Below, one piece after another: positions 10,401 to 21,717 of a stretch of 64,000 nt of DNA. Origin of the DNA: Owenia fusiformis (taxonomy: Eukaryota > Annelida > Polychaeta > Sabellida > Oweniidae); the NCBI GenBank assembly GCA_903813345.2, contig CAIIXF020000008.1:1309341-1373340 (forward strand). Direction: 5' to 3'. The notes beneath the pieces were generated by a model that saw only the letters and a list, made by a program, of their open reading frames with translations, ran no database searches and had not been told where the DNA came from. A program made the translations under genes and the position numbers. Numbering within the stretch: the first letter of the stretch is position 1; every line of letters starts with the position of its first letter.

Positions 10401-11922
10401 TTTAAGGTTTCTTCCCAAACAGCCAAACTCCAATTTTCGTACTTATGTGATGATAACTAACTTCATCTGGAAATACAATGTGAAAGGAGATATTAAGAGT
10501 ACTTCTTGAATTACTACTTAACAACGGGATATGGATCTCATTTCAAAATATTTAACACAAATCTAGCTACATGTTAAGTATTATTGAAATGTTCTTGTAC
10601 CATCTCCCTATATACAGGGTCGCCCAAACATCCAACCATCCATTTTTGAAATGATAATTATGAATAATGATGGAATCCTCTTTGTTTTTTGTGTATACAA
10701 GTGTTTTGAATAGAGTAGACTCCTATAACACCATCACTTCAAATTCTAAAGAAAGGCATTTTAAGTCTAGGCATGCTTTTGCATTATGTTTCTTTTAATT
10801 AGGAAGTATGTTGTCTCTTTGCTATCATGTTTCTTCAAATATGCAGATTATTTCTGGATTGCTTTAATGACACAACAAAGCTAACTCGGATTCGATGCAT
10901 GTTTTGAGTGTAATTTTGTCTTAACAGTTGGAATATCAAAAAAAAAACAGTGGAAACCTTTGGTATATCTGAAAAGTGTTCCATTTTGTGAGTGGTTACA
11001 TTTATGGAAGTTCATTTAAGATTAAGTCAGTTGGTCTTAGGACTCTGAGTAGTGTTCCACCAACAGAGGTGATCCACTTCTTCAGGTGTTCCACTTAATA
11101 GGTTTTACCATACTTAAAAATGAATGTTTCATAGTTAGATTTAAACTTGAATGCACTGTTTTGACATTTAAAATCAACGCAGTATATTTGAATCAGGTTT
11201 ACAACATTATTCTATGGGAATCTACTAAAAATATGGGATGTCAAACAAGTAAAAGTCTCAAAGCATAATGGGCAACATTTAAATCAGTCAGAACTAAATA
11301 AACCATACCATCTTATTAAACTAAATTAAAGGAATTAATATCAAAGAATGTCACCACTCAAAAATTTAATTTAAACCTAACAAATGGGATAAATATCTAA
11401 GCATAAGTGTCAAAGGGAAAGGACCAAAAACTGTAAAGAAACCTAGCAAGAAAAGCAAACTCTGGGTGTAAACCTGTCATAAGAAAAATAGACTCTATAC
11501 AAGTATATCCCAAAACCATGATCTAACATGAAAAGAAATAATGTCTAACACCCTTCCCTTCCAATCAAGGACCTGATCATCAAGGGACATTTCATTCATA
11601 CTGAAATCATTACAATACATGTTGTTTGAAGAAAAAATAGAGAAAAATTATAATCAATACTCATGACATCAAGATAGTTGTAGATACTATAAAAAACTAT
11701 TTTTAGCTTATATTTATTGCTTTCTATTTATTTACAATTAATACAACTATGTAAGGTCGAAACTACAGAAAAAACTTGAAAAATACAAAAAATACAATAA
11801 TTTGTTAATTTTTTCTCACAAGTATTGTGTTTTTTTAAAAAGAAATGCTCTTACAAAAGTCTTATCACAGAACTAGGAATTTTATCTTTTTCCGGTATAG
11901 ACTTTTTTTGTGGGATTTAAAG
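10401..11922. other. Intergenic spacer between zinc-finger C and D
   Basis: AT-rich, with no supported gene. TACAGGGTCGCCCAAACATC at about 10613 resembles a mariner-type end, but I find no matching right end or transposase. The rest shows nothing bounded. Confidence 0.45.
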
Positions 11923-13302
11923 TTAGCTGACATTTTTGAAGTGAACTTTTTTCTCATGTCTTGCTACATAACCTTTTTGTGCAAATGACTGATCACAATA
12001 AGAACATATGAACCTAGTTCCACGGTGTTTGTCTTCATGCCTTTTAAGGGCAATCGAGGTTGTGTAAGTTTTATCACACTCTCCACAACTATACGGCCGA
12101 TCCCCTGTGTGAATTCGAACATGCTCTTTAAAATGACTCTTTACTCCAAAACATTTTTCACAATATGGACACTGGAAGCCTTTTCCATTATGAATTTTTT
12201 CATGATTTCTTAAAGTATCTTCACTCTTATATGATTGATCACAATAAGAACATATGAACCTAGTTCCTTTGTGTTTCGCTTCATGCCTCTTAAGGGCAAT
12301 GGGGGTTGTGTAACTTTTTTCACACTCTCCGCAACTGTAAGGCCGATCCCCTGTATGAACCCGTACATGCTCTTTAAAATGGCTCCTGACTCCAAAACAT
12401 TTTGCACAGTATGGACACTCAAAGCCTTTTCCAGTATGAATTTTTTCATGACTTTTCAATGTTTCTTCACTTTTATATGACTGATCACAATAACTACACA
12501 TGAACCTAGTTCCACTATGTTTGCTTTCATGCTTTTTAAGGGCAGACTCAGATGTGTAACTTTTTTCACATTTTCCGCAATTGTAAGGCCGATCCCCTGT
12601 GTGAATTCGTTCATGCTCTTTAAAATGGCTCTTTTCTCCAAAACATTTTTCACAATATGGACACTGGATGCCTTCTCCAGTGTGAATTCTTTCATGCCTT
12701 TTTAAAGTTCCTTTGTTCTTATATTTTTTTTCACAGTACTGGCATTGGAATTTATCAACCTGATTTTCTGTTTCTGAAGTTTCAATGTTATCCAATTCAA
12801 CATTGGTACATGAAGGCCCACCACTACCTTCCCTATTTGAATCATTACCAACTACCATTGTGTCATGATCTAATCCTTCTGGAACTTCACAACCTTCTGT
12901 GTTTTGTTTTTCTTCTATCTCATCATGATCTACAGATTCATAGTCCTCATATTCTTTTTTGATTAATAAACCAGTAAGTTCATTCTCCTCATTATCATAG
13001 TCGAATCTGGAATGAGAGCCCTGGTCAATTTGATCATCATATTCAATTTTAATAGGTGGGTTCATATCATCCATCTCATCATCCTTTTCCATTTCATATT
13101 CAGGTTTTATATGAATATAACTATCAGCGATTTCATCATGATGTTCCTCTTTAACGTTATTCTGGAATTCATCTTCAGTTTTAATGCCACCAAATGTATC
13201 AATTTCCTGAGAATTTAGTTCTTCATTGAGATTATCATTAGATGTCCTTTGTAGTCTATTATTACTCCAAGAATATGATTCTCTTACAAGGTCCTTATCC
13301 AT
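11923..13302 (-). CDS. C2H2 zinc-finger protein D with a repeated three-finger unit
   Basis: A 459-codon frame from the ATG at 13302. The acidic N-terminus (1-180) carries psi-K-x-E motifs GIKTE, NVKEE, HIKPE, PIKIE and LIKKE. Ten fingers at about 185-454 are arranged as three successive triplets plus one. Each triplet has an A finger (YKSE-TL), a B finger (CFGVKSHFKEH) and a C finger (YTTSIALKRH), with an 82-residue, 246-bp period visible in the DNA. The two B and two C fingers of the last triplets share the same helix contact residues (B: V, S, H, E; C: T, I, A, R at -1, 2, 3, 6). The protein may therefore read a repeated 9-bp DNA pattern; that is inference. A probable nuclear regulator and the closest relative of pseudogene C. 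Confidence 0.9.
   Translation of the reverse strand: MDKDLVRESYSWSNNRLQRTSNDNLNEELNSQEIDTFGGIKTEDEFQNNVKEEHHDEIADSYIHIKPEYEMEKDDEMDDMNPPIKIEYDDQIDQGSHSRFDYDNEENELTGLLIKKEYEDYESVDHDEIEEKQNTEGCEVPEGLDHDTMVVGNDSNREGSGGPSCTNVELDNIETSETENQVDKFQCQYCEKKYKNKGTLKRHERIHTGEGIQCPYCEKCFGEKSHFKEHERIHTGDRPYNCGKCEKSYTSESALKKHESKHSGTRFMCSYCDQSYKSEETLKSHEKIHTGKGFECPYCAKCFGVRSHFKEHVRVHTGDRPYSCGECEKSYTTPIALKRHEAKHKGTRFICSYCDQSYKSEDTLRNHEKIHNGKGFQCPYCEKCFGVKSHFKEHVRIHTGDRPYSCGECDKTYTTSIALKRHEDKHRGTRFICSYCDQSFAQKGYVARHEKKVHFKNVS
12000..12740 (-). repeat. 246-bp internal coding repeat (three-finger unit, ~3 copies)
   Basis: Within gene D the DNA repeats every 246 bp. For example, the stretch encoding HEKIH-GKGF recurs at about 12175 and 12421, with strong nucleotide identity between the last two units and a more diverged first unit near 12670. 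This indicates recent in-frame unit duplication. Confidence 0.8.
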
Positions 13303-14461
13303 TTTGAAGAGTCCTCAATCAATCGTCAAAGAATTAATATTTGTATTTTATCATGTGCTGTTATCTGATTTACTTGATCTGGAAATACAGTGAGAGGAAA
13401 TTAGTGCTTGATGCTTAAATGATTTTCTCATTCAATATCAAATATGTATAATGTCAATGAATTTGTATGTAAACAGGTATTATTATGATTATTAATCATC
13501 TTAAATATAATGGCAAAGCTTTTATGCTATTATACCACCATTCATTTCATACCACTACCATTCTTCAAGTAATTCTATGTAATTGTATACGTAAAATCTA
13601 TTTTTTAAATATTTGGTTTGTGTCTGATTTTACTTTTATAACCCATCATATTTTCGTTTGTCAAGTATGCCACCTATGCTTCTCTAGTATGTTTACATTG
13701 AAAATAATCATAGAAAGAAACATTTCACTTTAGGAATATTTGGTTTGAGTATGCTTTAACATTTAGGCTATTCCCATCACAATTTCCTTCGTAAAGTATT
13801 TCACCTTTATTCCTCATTTGGGTTATGTCTTTGCTTTTACATTTATCCCTCCAATGTGCTTTTGTAAGATATTTGTCTCTACATGTGCTATTTGCCACTC
13901 TTCATGTTATTAGCACGTCATCTCATTACTTTTAGCACTTTCACTCAAGAAGTATTGCCTATCATAGGCTTTCAAGACAAACCCCATGTGCCTATCTGTA
14001 TTCACCAAACCAACAATTCACTTGTTCTCAATCATTATTTGTACTCATTATACTAACTTTGTCAAGAAGTCCTCTGTGTTCTTTATTGAAGTTCATAACA
14101 TTCCAAAATCAGCTACATCTCTCTCACAGTCCTACTTCCACAATGGCCTCCTCCCATGATACCCTTCACACAACACATCTCTACTTTAACTCACTCTAAT
14201 TAACCCTAATTAATATCTATGGCTAAATTCTTATTACAAAGTTAGGTACCCAATAAAGTAATAAACAAATAAACTTAAGAAGATACTATAATTAGCATAT
14301 AATAAAAAAAAACATATCATTGACAAACATAGTGTAAGGTTGCTTTTGCAAATTCAACTGCCAGCTGATGATTTGATTGCTATTTTATGGCCAAAGCATT
14401 TAAATATGAATAGTGGTATTTGAATGTGAGGATAAAAATCAACAAGACACACAGTGATAAA
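13303..14461. other. Upstream of gene D; nothing recognised
   Basis: AT-rich DNA with short open frames that show no protein pattern. I looked for N-terminal ribokinase exons (the G-G-K-G-A-N motif region) on the plus strand and did not find them. Confidence 0.4.
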
Positions 14462-15909
14462 TATCGCACTTTGAAGAGCAAACTGGCCACCATGCAATTT
14501 ACCCAGCATGGCCAAAACCTAATCAGACCGTGGCACTAGTCTGCTCTTCCATCTGTAAACATTTCAAGTTGACAAGGTTAGCGGTTTTCCTGCAATTTTG
14601 ATGACAAGAATTTATTTGTAGTCTTGAACTTTGGGAAAATTTAGATAACATTGTTTGTGACCTAATTTGATGACCTTCGACCTTGAAAATTTCACTTTTT
14701 CAGACCTCAGTAGGTCTTTTGTAATTAGCTGACCTAAATTTAAATCCAAAATATCAATTTAGAAAATCAAACTTTTTACCTTTTCAAGGCCACTGAAGGT
14801 CAACGAAAGGTCAAATCTGAAATCTAAGGTCAGATTTGAACTTTTGAGAACTTGTAGATGTTTTTAAAAAAAAAATTTGGTCAATTTGGAGCAAGTTGAA
14901 AAATTCAAAATGGCCACCAAATTGAAAAATTCAAAATGGCCACCATGTAATTCAGCCAGCATAACCGAAACCTAATCAGATCTTGGCAATAGTCTGTTCT
15001 TGCATCTGTAAAAATTTCAAGTTGAACGGATAAGTGGTTTTCCTGGAATTTTGATGACAAGATTTGTTGAAAAATTCAAAATGGCCACCACGTAGTTTAC
15101 CCAGCATGCCCTTAACCTAATCAGATCTTGGCACTAGTCTGCTTTTGCATGTGTAAAAATTTCAAGTTGAACAGGTTAGTGGTTTTCTTGGAATTTTGAT
15201 GACAAGAATTGATTTGTAGTCTCAAACTTTGAGAAACTTGGATAACATCATTTGTGACCTAGTTTAATGACCTTGACTTTCGACCTTGAAAATTTCACTT
15301 TTTCAGACCTCAGTAGGTGTTTTGTAATTAAGCTGACCTAAATTTAAATCCAAAATATCAATTCAGAAAATCAACTTTTTTGACCTTTTCAAGGTCACTG
15401 AAGGTGAATGAAAGGTCAAATCTGAAATCTAAGGTCAGATTTGAACTTCTGAGAACTTGTAGATGTTTTTAAAAAAAAAATTTGGTCAATTTGGAGCAAG
15501 TTGAAAAATTCAAAATGGCCGCCAAATTAAAAAATTCAAAATGGCCACCATGTAATTCAGCCAGCATACCCAAAACCTAATCAGATCTTGGCAATTGTCT
15601 GCTCTTGCATCTGTAAAAATTTCAAGTTGAACGGATAAGTGGTTTTCCTGGAATTTTGATGACAAGATTTGTTGAAAAATTCAAAATGGCCGCCACATAG
15701 TTTACCCAGCATGCCCTTTACCTAATCAGATCTTGGTACTAGTCTGCTCTTGCATCTGTAAAAATTTCAAGTTGAACAGGTAAGCAGTTATCCTGGAAAT
15801 TTGATGACAAGATTTAGTTTATGTACCGCCCGCCCGCACACCCGCACGCCCAAACGCCCGCCCAACAGCACAAGACGACGACAATATAGCACTTTTTCAA
15901 AGTGCGATA
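14462..15909. mobile_element. 1.4-kb repeat with short inverted ends and internal tandem units
   Basis: It starts TATCGCACTTTGAA and ends with the exact complement (15896-15909). Inside, a block of about 600 bp is repeated. AAAATGGCCACCATG, CCTAATCAGATCTTGGCA, TTTCAAGTTGAAC and TTTGATGACAAGA recur near 14490, 14940, 15090, 15540 and 15690. The long form adds AGGTCA-rich sequence (near 14797 and 15395). The right end is GC-rich with CGCCCGCC repeats. There is no coding capacity. It resembles dispersed ATGGCCGCC-type repeats common in some marine invertebrates. No clear target duplication was seen. Confidence 0.65.
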
Positions 15910-16332
15910 AAAATGTTAAAACATCATTAGAAAAGAACATTTAAACATACATACTTCCTGTCTTAATAAGGAGACAACTGCATACACTATACAAAGAAAG
16001 GGCTTCACTGGGTCAAAAAATTAAGATAGTGTAGCTGAACTGATGAATGTTTGATGTTTGGAAATGCACAAAGAAACAGTGTCTAATAAGAACAAGACAT
16101 ATCTTATTGATCCTAAACAAAGCTCTGATTAGGTTAGACAATTACATTTTAAGAGCCTCACCTCCATTGCCCATAACCATCACACCATAAGTCATAAATC
16201 AATTCAAATCCATTGGGCTCTGGACTAACATTTACAATACCTGGCGAGAATGTAGACTAAGCTATCTTTTAAGAAGTTAAATCAAACAACTGCATAGGGT
16301 AATTAGATTCCTTCTATGGCCTATTTATGTCA

Positions 16333-16810
16333 AATACTTCATTTTAGTGTGTGTAGTACTTTATTTCAGTGTGTAATACTGTAATACTTTATTTCAGTAT
16401 GTTTAATACTGTAATACTTTATTTCAGTGTGTCTAATATTTCAGTGTGTATATTTCTTCATTTCAGTGTCAGTTTGTATTTATTACTTCATTTCAGTGTG
16501 CATATTACTTCATTTCAGTGTGTGTACTACTTCATTTCAGTGTGTGTATTACTTCATTTCAGTGTGCATATTACTTCATTTCAGTGTGCATATTACTTCA
16601 TTTCAGTGTGCATATTACTTCATTTCAGTGTACATACTACTTCATTTCAGTGTGTGTATTACTTCATTTCAGTGTGCATATTACTTCATTTCAGTGTGCA
16701 TATTACTTCATTTCAGTGTACATACTACTTCATTTCAGTGTGTGTATTACTTCATTTCAGTGTGCATATTACTTCATTTCAGTGTGCATATTACTTCATT
16801 TCAGTGTGTG
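16333..16810 (+). repeat. 22-bp minisatellite carrying ~20 splice acceptors
   Basis: Units of the type TGCATATTACTTCATTTCAG repeat with a 22-bp period after a more irregular start. About 20 copies of TTTCAG followed by TGTG or TGTA occur. The last TTTCAG (ending 16804) is the acceptor of the ribokinase exon, whose first bases TGTGTGTAGTA match the repeat. The array therefore amplifies an intron-exon boundary. All three plus-strand frames are free of stops through most of it. Confidence 0.9.
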
Positions 16811-18234
16811 TAGTATTGAATCCAGCTCCTGCAGTAAAGAGACTTGATGATGCCATGTATAGCTCCTGTGATATATTCTGCCCCAATGAAACTGAGGTAA
16901 ACATTTTAATTTTGGTATGATTATAATCTAAACTGTCATTTTGTATGAGGATTATGAAATCCACAGTTAATTAAACTTCAAAACTGCATCTCAATAGTAA
17001 ATACTTCTCTCAAATATAAGAAATTACCTAAATCATATTGATTATTTAACTTCCTTTTGCTAAATGATCATTATTCAATTATTTCTGTTGAGGAAGTTCA
17101 ATGTCACCAGTTTTCCATTTGAATTCAGAGTCCAAATCGACTAGAAACCTTCTATTAGATGGTTTAAATGACTGTATGGTGCAATACTTGAATGTGGTGA
17201 GAATGCATTCCATTCCAATATCTAATACCACATTTGTAGATCATCGATTCCAATGTTGTAGGCAGAGATCTTAACAGGTACAAAGGTTGCCAGTATATCA
17301 GATGCTAGTGCTGCAATTAAGGCACTGCAGGGTAAAGGCTGCTCAACAGTTATAATCACTATGGGGTCCCAGGGTGCTGTGTTTGCTGAACCAGGGCAAG
17401 AGGCCAAACATGTAGCTGCTTCCCCAGTCAATGCAGTTGATTCAACGGTGAGTATAGTCTTGCTTCATGTGTACTTTTATATAAATATTCCCAAATGTTT
17501 TCTTTGATGAGATTCCACAATAATTGTTGGTCAGTATGTCTCCATATTGATGACAGATATGATATATGATATGAAATACAGTAAAGCCTACCTTATCATA
17601 ATGCTCATGAAACCAGTAAAAAGTGAGTGTTCACATTTTAAGTTTTTTCTTACATTTCAATTCAAATCAGCTTTATTCAACTATACACAAAAAAACGTTA
17701 CTTTGAATTTTAGACCTACCAGATATTTGAAAATCAAGGATTATGAGGCTCATACTGCACCATTTTTTCTTCAAACCTGTTCCATACAAAGCATAACAAA
17801 AATGCCATATTGTTGGTCCTCTTCACAATCCTTGATTTTCAAATTAAAGTTTTTTCATGTATAGTTGGACAGCATGTAAATAGTATTATTTACAAGGTCT
17901 TACATGACACCCTTGCAAATGATACAGTATTATTTGTCAATCAATGGGGAACTGAGAAAGTTTCAAATTGATAGTTGTTCGGATTAGGAGGTGTTCTGAT
18001 ACAGGTTTTATGTACTAAAACTTCCTATTAACAAATTTGGCTATATTATTTCAGGGTGCTGGTGATGCCTTTGTAGGAGCCCTGGGCTATTACCTGGCAT
18101 GCATGCCACAATTGACTCTAAGTGAGAAGATTCAAAGGTCCTGTACAATTGCAAGCTTTAGTGTAGAGAGACCAGGAACTCAGACTAGCTATAGACCAAA
18201 ACATGAACTCCCAAAAGAGCTTTTCCAAGTTTGA
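16805..18234 (+). CDS. RBKS: Ribokinase, last three coding exons
   Basis: Exons at 16805-16896, 17262-17447 and 18055-18234 join in frame to give the C-terminal half of a PfkB-family ribokinase, which phosphorylates D-ribose with ATP in the cytosol. Visible landmarks are LNPAPAVKRL, FCPNETEAEILTG, VIITMGSQG and VDSTGAGDAFVGAL. GAGD holds the catalytic aspartate and anion hole, and the motif is split by the last intron (DST/GAGD). The C-terminus ends GTQTSYRPKHELPKELF. Donors and acceptors are GT/AG. The N-terminal exons are not in the 16 kb upstream that I could read. They may lie beyond the window, making the zinc-finger cluster intronic, or be lost. The first exon here begins at the last unit of the splice-acceptor array. 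Confidence 0.9.
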
Positions 18235-19033
18235 CATATTTATAAAGTGTCTCAAAAGTAATATGACTGCTGACTCCCTGTATATCTTGCACCAGAGGAA
18301 ACTTTAGACCTAACAGCAACTCAGACCAAGACGTTTACTAATGACTGATTTGAAAAAATGATTTTGGTAAATAAAAATATGAATAAAAATCTATATGTAT
18401 TCCAATAACTTGAGTCCTTGCATTTTATCCAATTAAGTGAAGAATTGTCCAGGATTTCAGTAGAAATGATTCTTCTTACATCAGGATGATTTCATTTGTA
18501 TCTGAAATCACAGCTGAGTAGCATAGTGCAATTGATAGTCTTGACTACTCATGTTTTATTCTGTTCAGAAAACATGAATTATAAAATTCATTTTAATCCC
18601 AAAACATGCTCCCAAATCCCCAAAAATATTGAGTTGGTGCATTAAATAGTGAATGACTGTAACATTTTTATTATTCTTAACTAGGGAATAATCAAGAGAA
18701 AATCAGACATAGAGAGCAGATTTTTATAAAATATGTCATAATTTTGTTTTTATATATCCTACTACTAAAAGTTTCTTTCCTTTAAAGCACAAAGATTTCA
18801 ATTTTACTGACACATATTGATATGTACATACATGTATGTCTCATTTCTCCTCTATGTTAGATTAGATGTTAATCATAATTAGGTTTAACTTGATTAGGTG
18901 GAAATTTACAGAGTGGTCTGGAATAGATGTCCAATCATAAATTATTGCTTTTTTGTCTTTTATAATTTTTTTCAGAGAACAAAAATTATAAAATAGGAAA
19001 GTTCTCTATTTAAATTGATGTAACTACAATAAA
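18235..19033 (+). other. Probable 3' flank of ribokinase; spacer
   Basis: Contains AATAAA-type hexamers near 18370-18385 suitable for ribokinase polyadenylation. Otherwise AT-rich with no supported feature. Confidence 0.4.
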
Positions 19034-19954
19034 CAGGGTGGGTAAAAAATATAACATTTTTGAAAATGCATGGATTTCAATAAATGTTGGCAGGATACAT
19101 GCATAAATCAATTTTACAAATGTTCCAAAGGTAGGATAAAAAAATCTTAAGGAGATACTGAATAATGAAGGTAAACAGATACTAGGGGTCTATATGAAAA
19201 AATACATTTCAGGATGAAATTCAAAGCAACAATTTTTACGATGATAATAGTTATGCCTCATAATACATTTCAAGATTGGCTTTTTATACATCCAGCCTGG
19301 AATCCATCCTGGCTGGTTTCTCTGAGAGAAACGTGTTAGATATGATGTATACACTATTGTAATTTCTGTTTCTGGTAGAAATAAAAGCATTGGGAGTGTA
19401 TTGAGACCGATAAGGGGAGATTAGATGGACTGGTTCAACATCAAGAAAAATGGAACTGGCAGGCGAAAGTCATCCTCCTAAGCAGGTGTCCAGAATCCGT
19501 ACCTCCTTTTTCCCCCCTGCTATAACCAATTTGGAAGCGCCCGAGGATGGGCGAAAGTCTGTACGAAAGTTTTTCTTCATTTTACTTAGTTGTAAGATAC
19601 TTCTAATATAATTCCACGTTTTCTGTCAATTACTTCAAAATATACTGAACACCCTACCTCATGTGTTTTTCTGACAGACTGAAAAATATGTCAAGTTGGT
19701 ACTTTAATTTGAGGCATGACTAATATCAGAGTAAAATTGTTGCCTTGAATATCATTTTGTTATCTTCAAAGAGACCACTAGTGTCTGTTTACCTTTATTA
19801 CTCAAAAACTCCTAGAGATGTATTTATCCCATTTCAGGAACAATTGTAAAATTGATTCCTGCATATCCTGCAAAAATTTTATTGAAATCCATCCATTTAC
19901 AAAAAAGCTACATGTATATCGAAATAAAAAATGAACGTTTTTTGGCCCGCCCTG
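19034..19954. mobile_element. ~920-bp non-autonomous transposon with ~170-bp inverted ends
   Basis: The left end CAGGGTGGG and the right end CCCGCCCTG open imperfect inverted arms. Shared blocks include GGATTTCAATAAA, CAGGATA and AATCAATTTTACAA, followed by GGTAAACAGA. The centre (19190-19790) has only short frames without a recognisable transposase. No unambiguous target duplication was found. Confidence 0.7.
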
Positions 19955-21386
19955 TGGTATTTCAAACTGACCACATTGAGAAAATCTATTTTCATCAAAG
20001 TTAAACCTAAATGGATATTGGCATTACTATACTTACTCAAAGTCCTATTCATATCTGCATTAATTCTTCAGAGAACGTATTTTCTTTGCTTCTTTGTACA
20101 TGACCCACTGGCGAACTGCAAATAGAAAAATTGAAGTTGGAAACACATACAAATTCAGTTTTGAAACAAAAATGAAAATTAATTTGAATCTTTCTATTGT
20201 TTCTGTTTTTAGCCATTACTTTTACCTCTATTGTGGCCAACAATAAAAGAGAGGAGTCACATCAACTTTTACAACTGTATCCCAATTGAGAAATTTGAAC
20301 TTTTCAACAACTTCTAAATGAAATATTTGATGTTATAAAAACAAATATGAACCTTTAGGATCGAAGCTATAGATTTCTAATTTCTCTGCAAGTCTTGGTC
20401 GTTTCAACACTACAGAGTGCCCAGTTCCAGCCAAGCTTTCAAGTTTTACAAGGACATTCCTATAAAACAGAATCGTATTGAACTAATTTAAAGAGTAAAA
20501 CACATTTATTTGTAAGATATTTCCCTGATATCATAGATGAAGCTCCCTTCAAATCTATTGGAAGAGTTAGTAAGTAAGATCATGAATTCCACAAGTGATT
20601 ATAACATTAACATACAAAATGTCACCAAATGCCATTTGTCACAGATGCCAAACGCTGAACGCCAACTACCAAACAGCATCGACAAAAAAGTTGGAGACCA
20701 TAAAAATATGTCACCACTTGTGGTGGGGTCATAAAAACTACAAAATTTATTCATGTGCAATTGTTTATCTACAAAATTTTGTAATTTTCGAAAACTAAGT
20801 GTGCTTTAACTTAGTTGTTATTCACAGATGGTCTAAGCATTTCAAGGTAAATGCAAAGAATAAAAGACCTTACTTGGCTTTTGACCTGGCGAATCTGATG
20901 GATGTCAATAGCATTGTGAAGACTTTGTTGATTAACCAAAGACTATATGATGTCTCAAACTACAGCTCTCCTTTGACCTTGCACACTGGTATTCTGAAAT
21001 ATGAAAATGAATTCTTCAGACAGACCACATACACACATATTGACACTAAATTTCGTAAAGCTAGGACTCCATTTTCTTGGCCCACAGCAGAGAGTGGAGG
21101 TTGGCTTTTCTTTTCAGGACAATTCTACTATCTACTGTTAGGTGGAGGGCATACTGCCATACCTTTCTACATCTCTTCATTGCCAGGTAGATTCTGAATA
21201 GTTCCGTTGATTGGAAGTGATGCTATATTTGTAAGGTTTGAGAAATTAAGAATAATCAATGATTTTAGATGATTGCTGGCAATACTTGATGGAATCTTTT
21301 TAATTTCATTCTTTAAAAAAGTTTTTTATATAAATATTTATATATTAACTTGTTTTGTAAGTTGGCCTCTTAATTCCATTGAGTAC
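19955..21386. other. Intergenic; one dispersed repeat, no supported gene
   Basis: Sequence at 20610-20735 (GTCACAGATGCCAAACGCTG, then TATGTCACCACTTG) resembles 37400-37510 in diverged form. The 132-codon plus-strand frame at 20799-21197 has no family signature I recognise and is not called. Confidence 0.35.
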
Positions 21387-21717
21387 TTTGAATCTAAAAA
21401 ATAAGCAATCAAAGGACCATATTGAAACAGTATAAATAGAAACATTCATGCATGGCCTAACTTTTGTATGTTTTGGTTTGTTTTGTAGTTTGGCTATCAT
21501 ATGTGTAGCCTCTTATATTTTGACGCTTCTCTGCCATGTTATGGGTTATTTTCAGAAAAATTAACAGGGCTGAAACTCCCTAAATTACAAAAGGCCATAG
21601 CTTTGCTGCACATTATACATAACTATCTGAAATATACAAAAGTTAGGACTTGTACAAATGTATCTATTTTTCCATATACTGTTGCAATATGGTCATTTAA
21701 TTTTTAAATTCAAATTA
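21387..21717. repeat. Inverted pair of a dispersed repeat (AAAGTTAGG family)
   Basis: The segment 21636-21717 (AAAGTTAGGACTTGTACAAA, then GTTGCAATATGGTC) is matched in reverse by 21387-21467. Further copies lie at 22996-23083, 27640-27668 (partial, reverse) and 58274-58363. In the last copy, inverted ends (CAGTCTTCCA) bound about 150 bp, suggesting a MITE. Confidence 0.7.

Noticed and set aside
10610-11100. Possible second mariner copy (TACAGGGTCGCCC end)
   Set aside because: No right end, no transposase blocks found in either strand.
15820-15870. CGCCCGCC-rich stretch as a CpG promoter
   Set aside because: It is the right part of the 14.5-15.9 kb repeat and lies at no gene start.
16369-16800. 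Three overlapping plus-strand repeat proteins upstream of the ribokinase exon
   Set aside because: All are readings of the 22-bp array; the genuine coding part begins at the last acceptor, unless alternative acceptors are used.
20799-21197. 132-codon plus-strand frame
   Set aside because: No recognisable domain, no upstream promoter or splice partner; could be a decayed insert, but unsupported.
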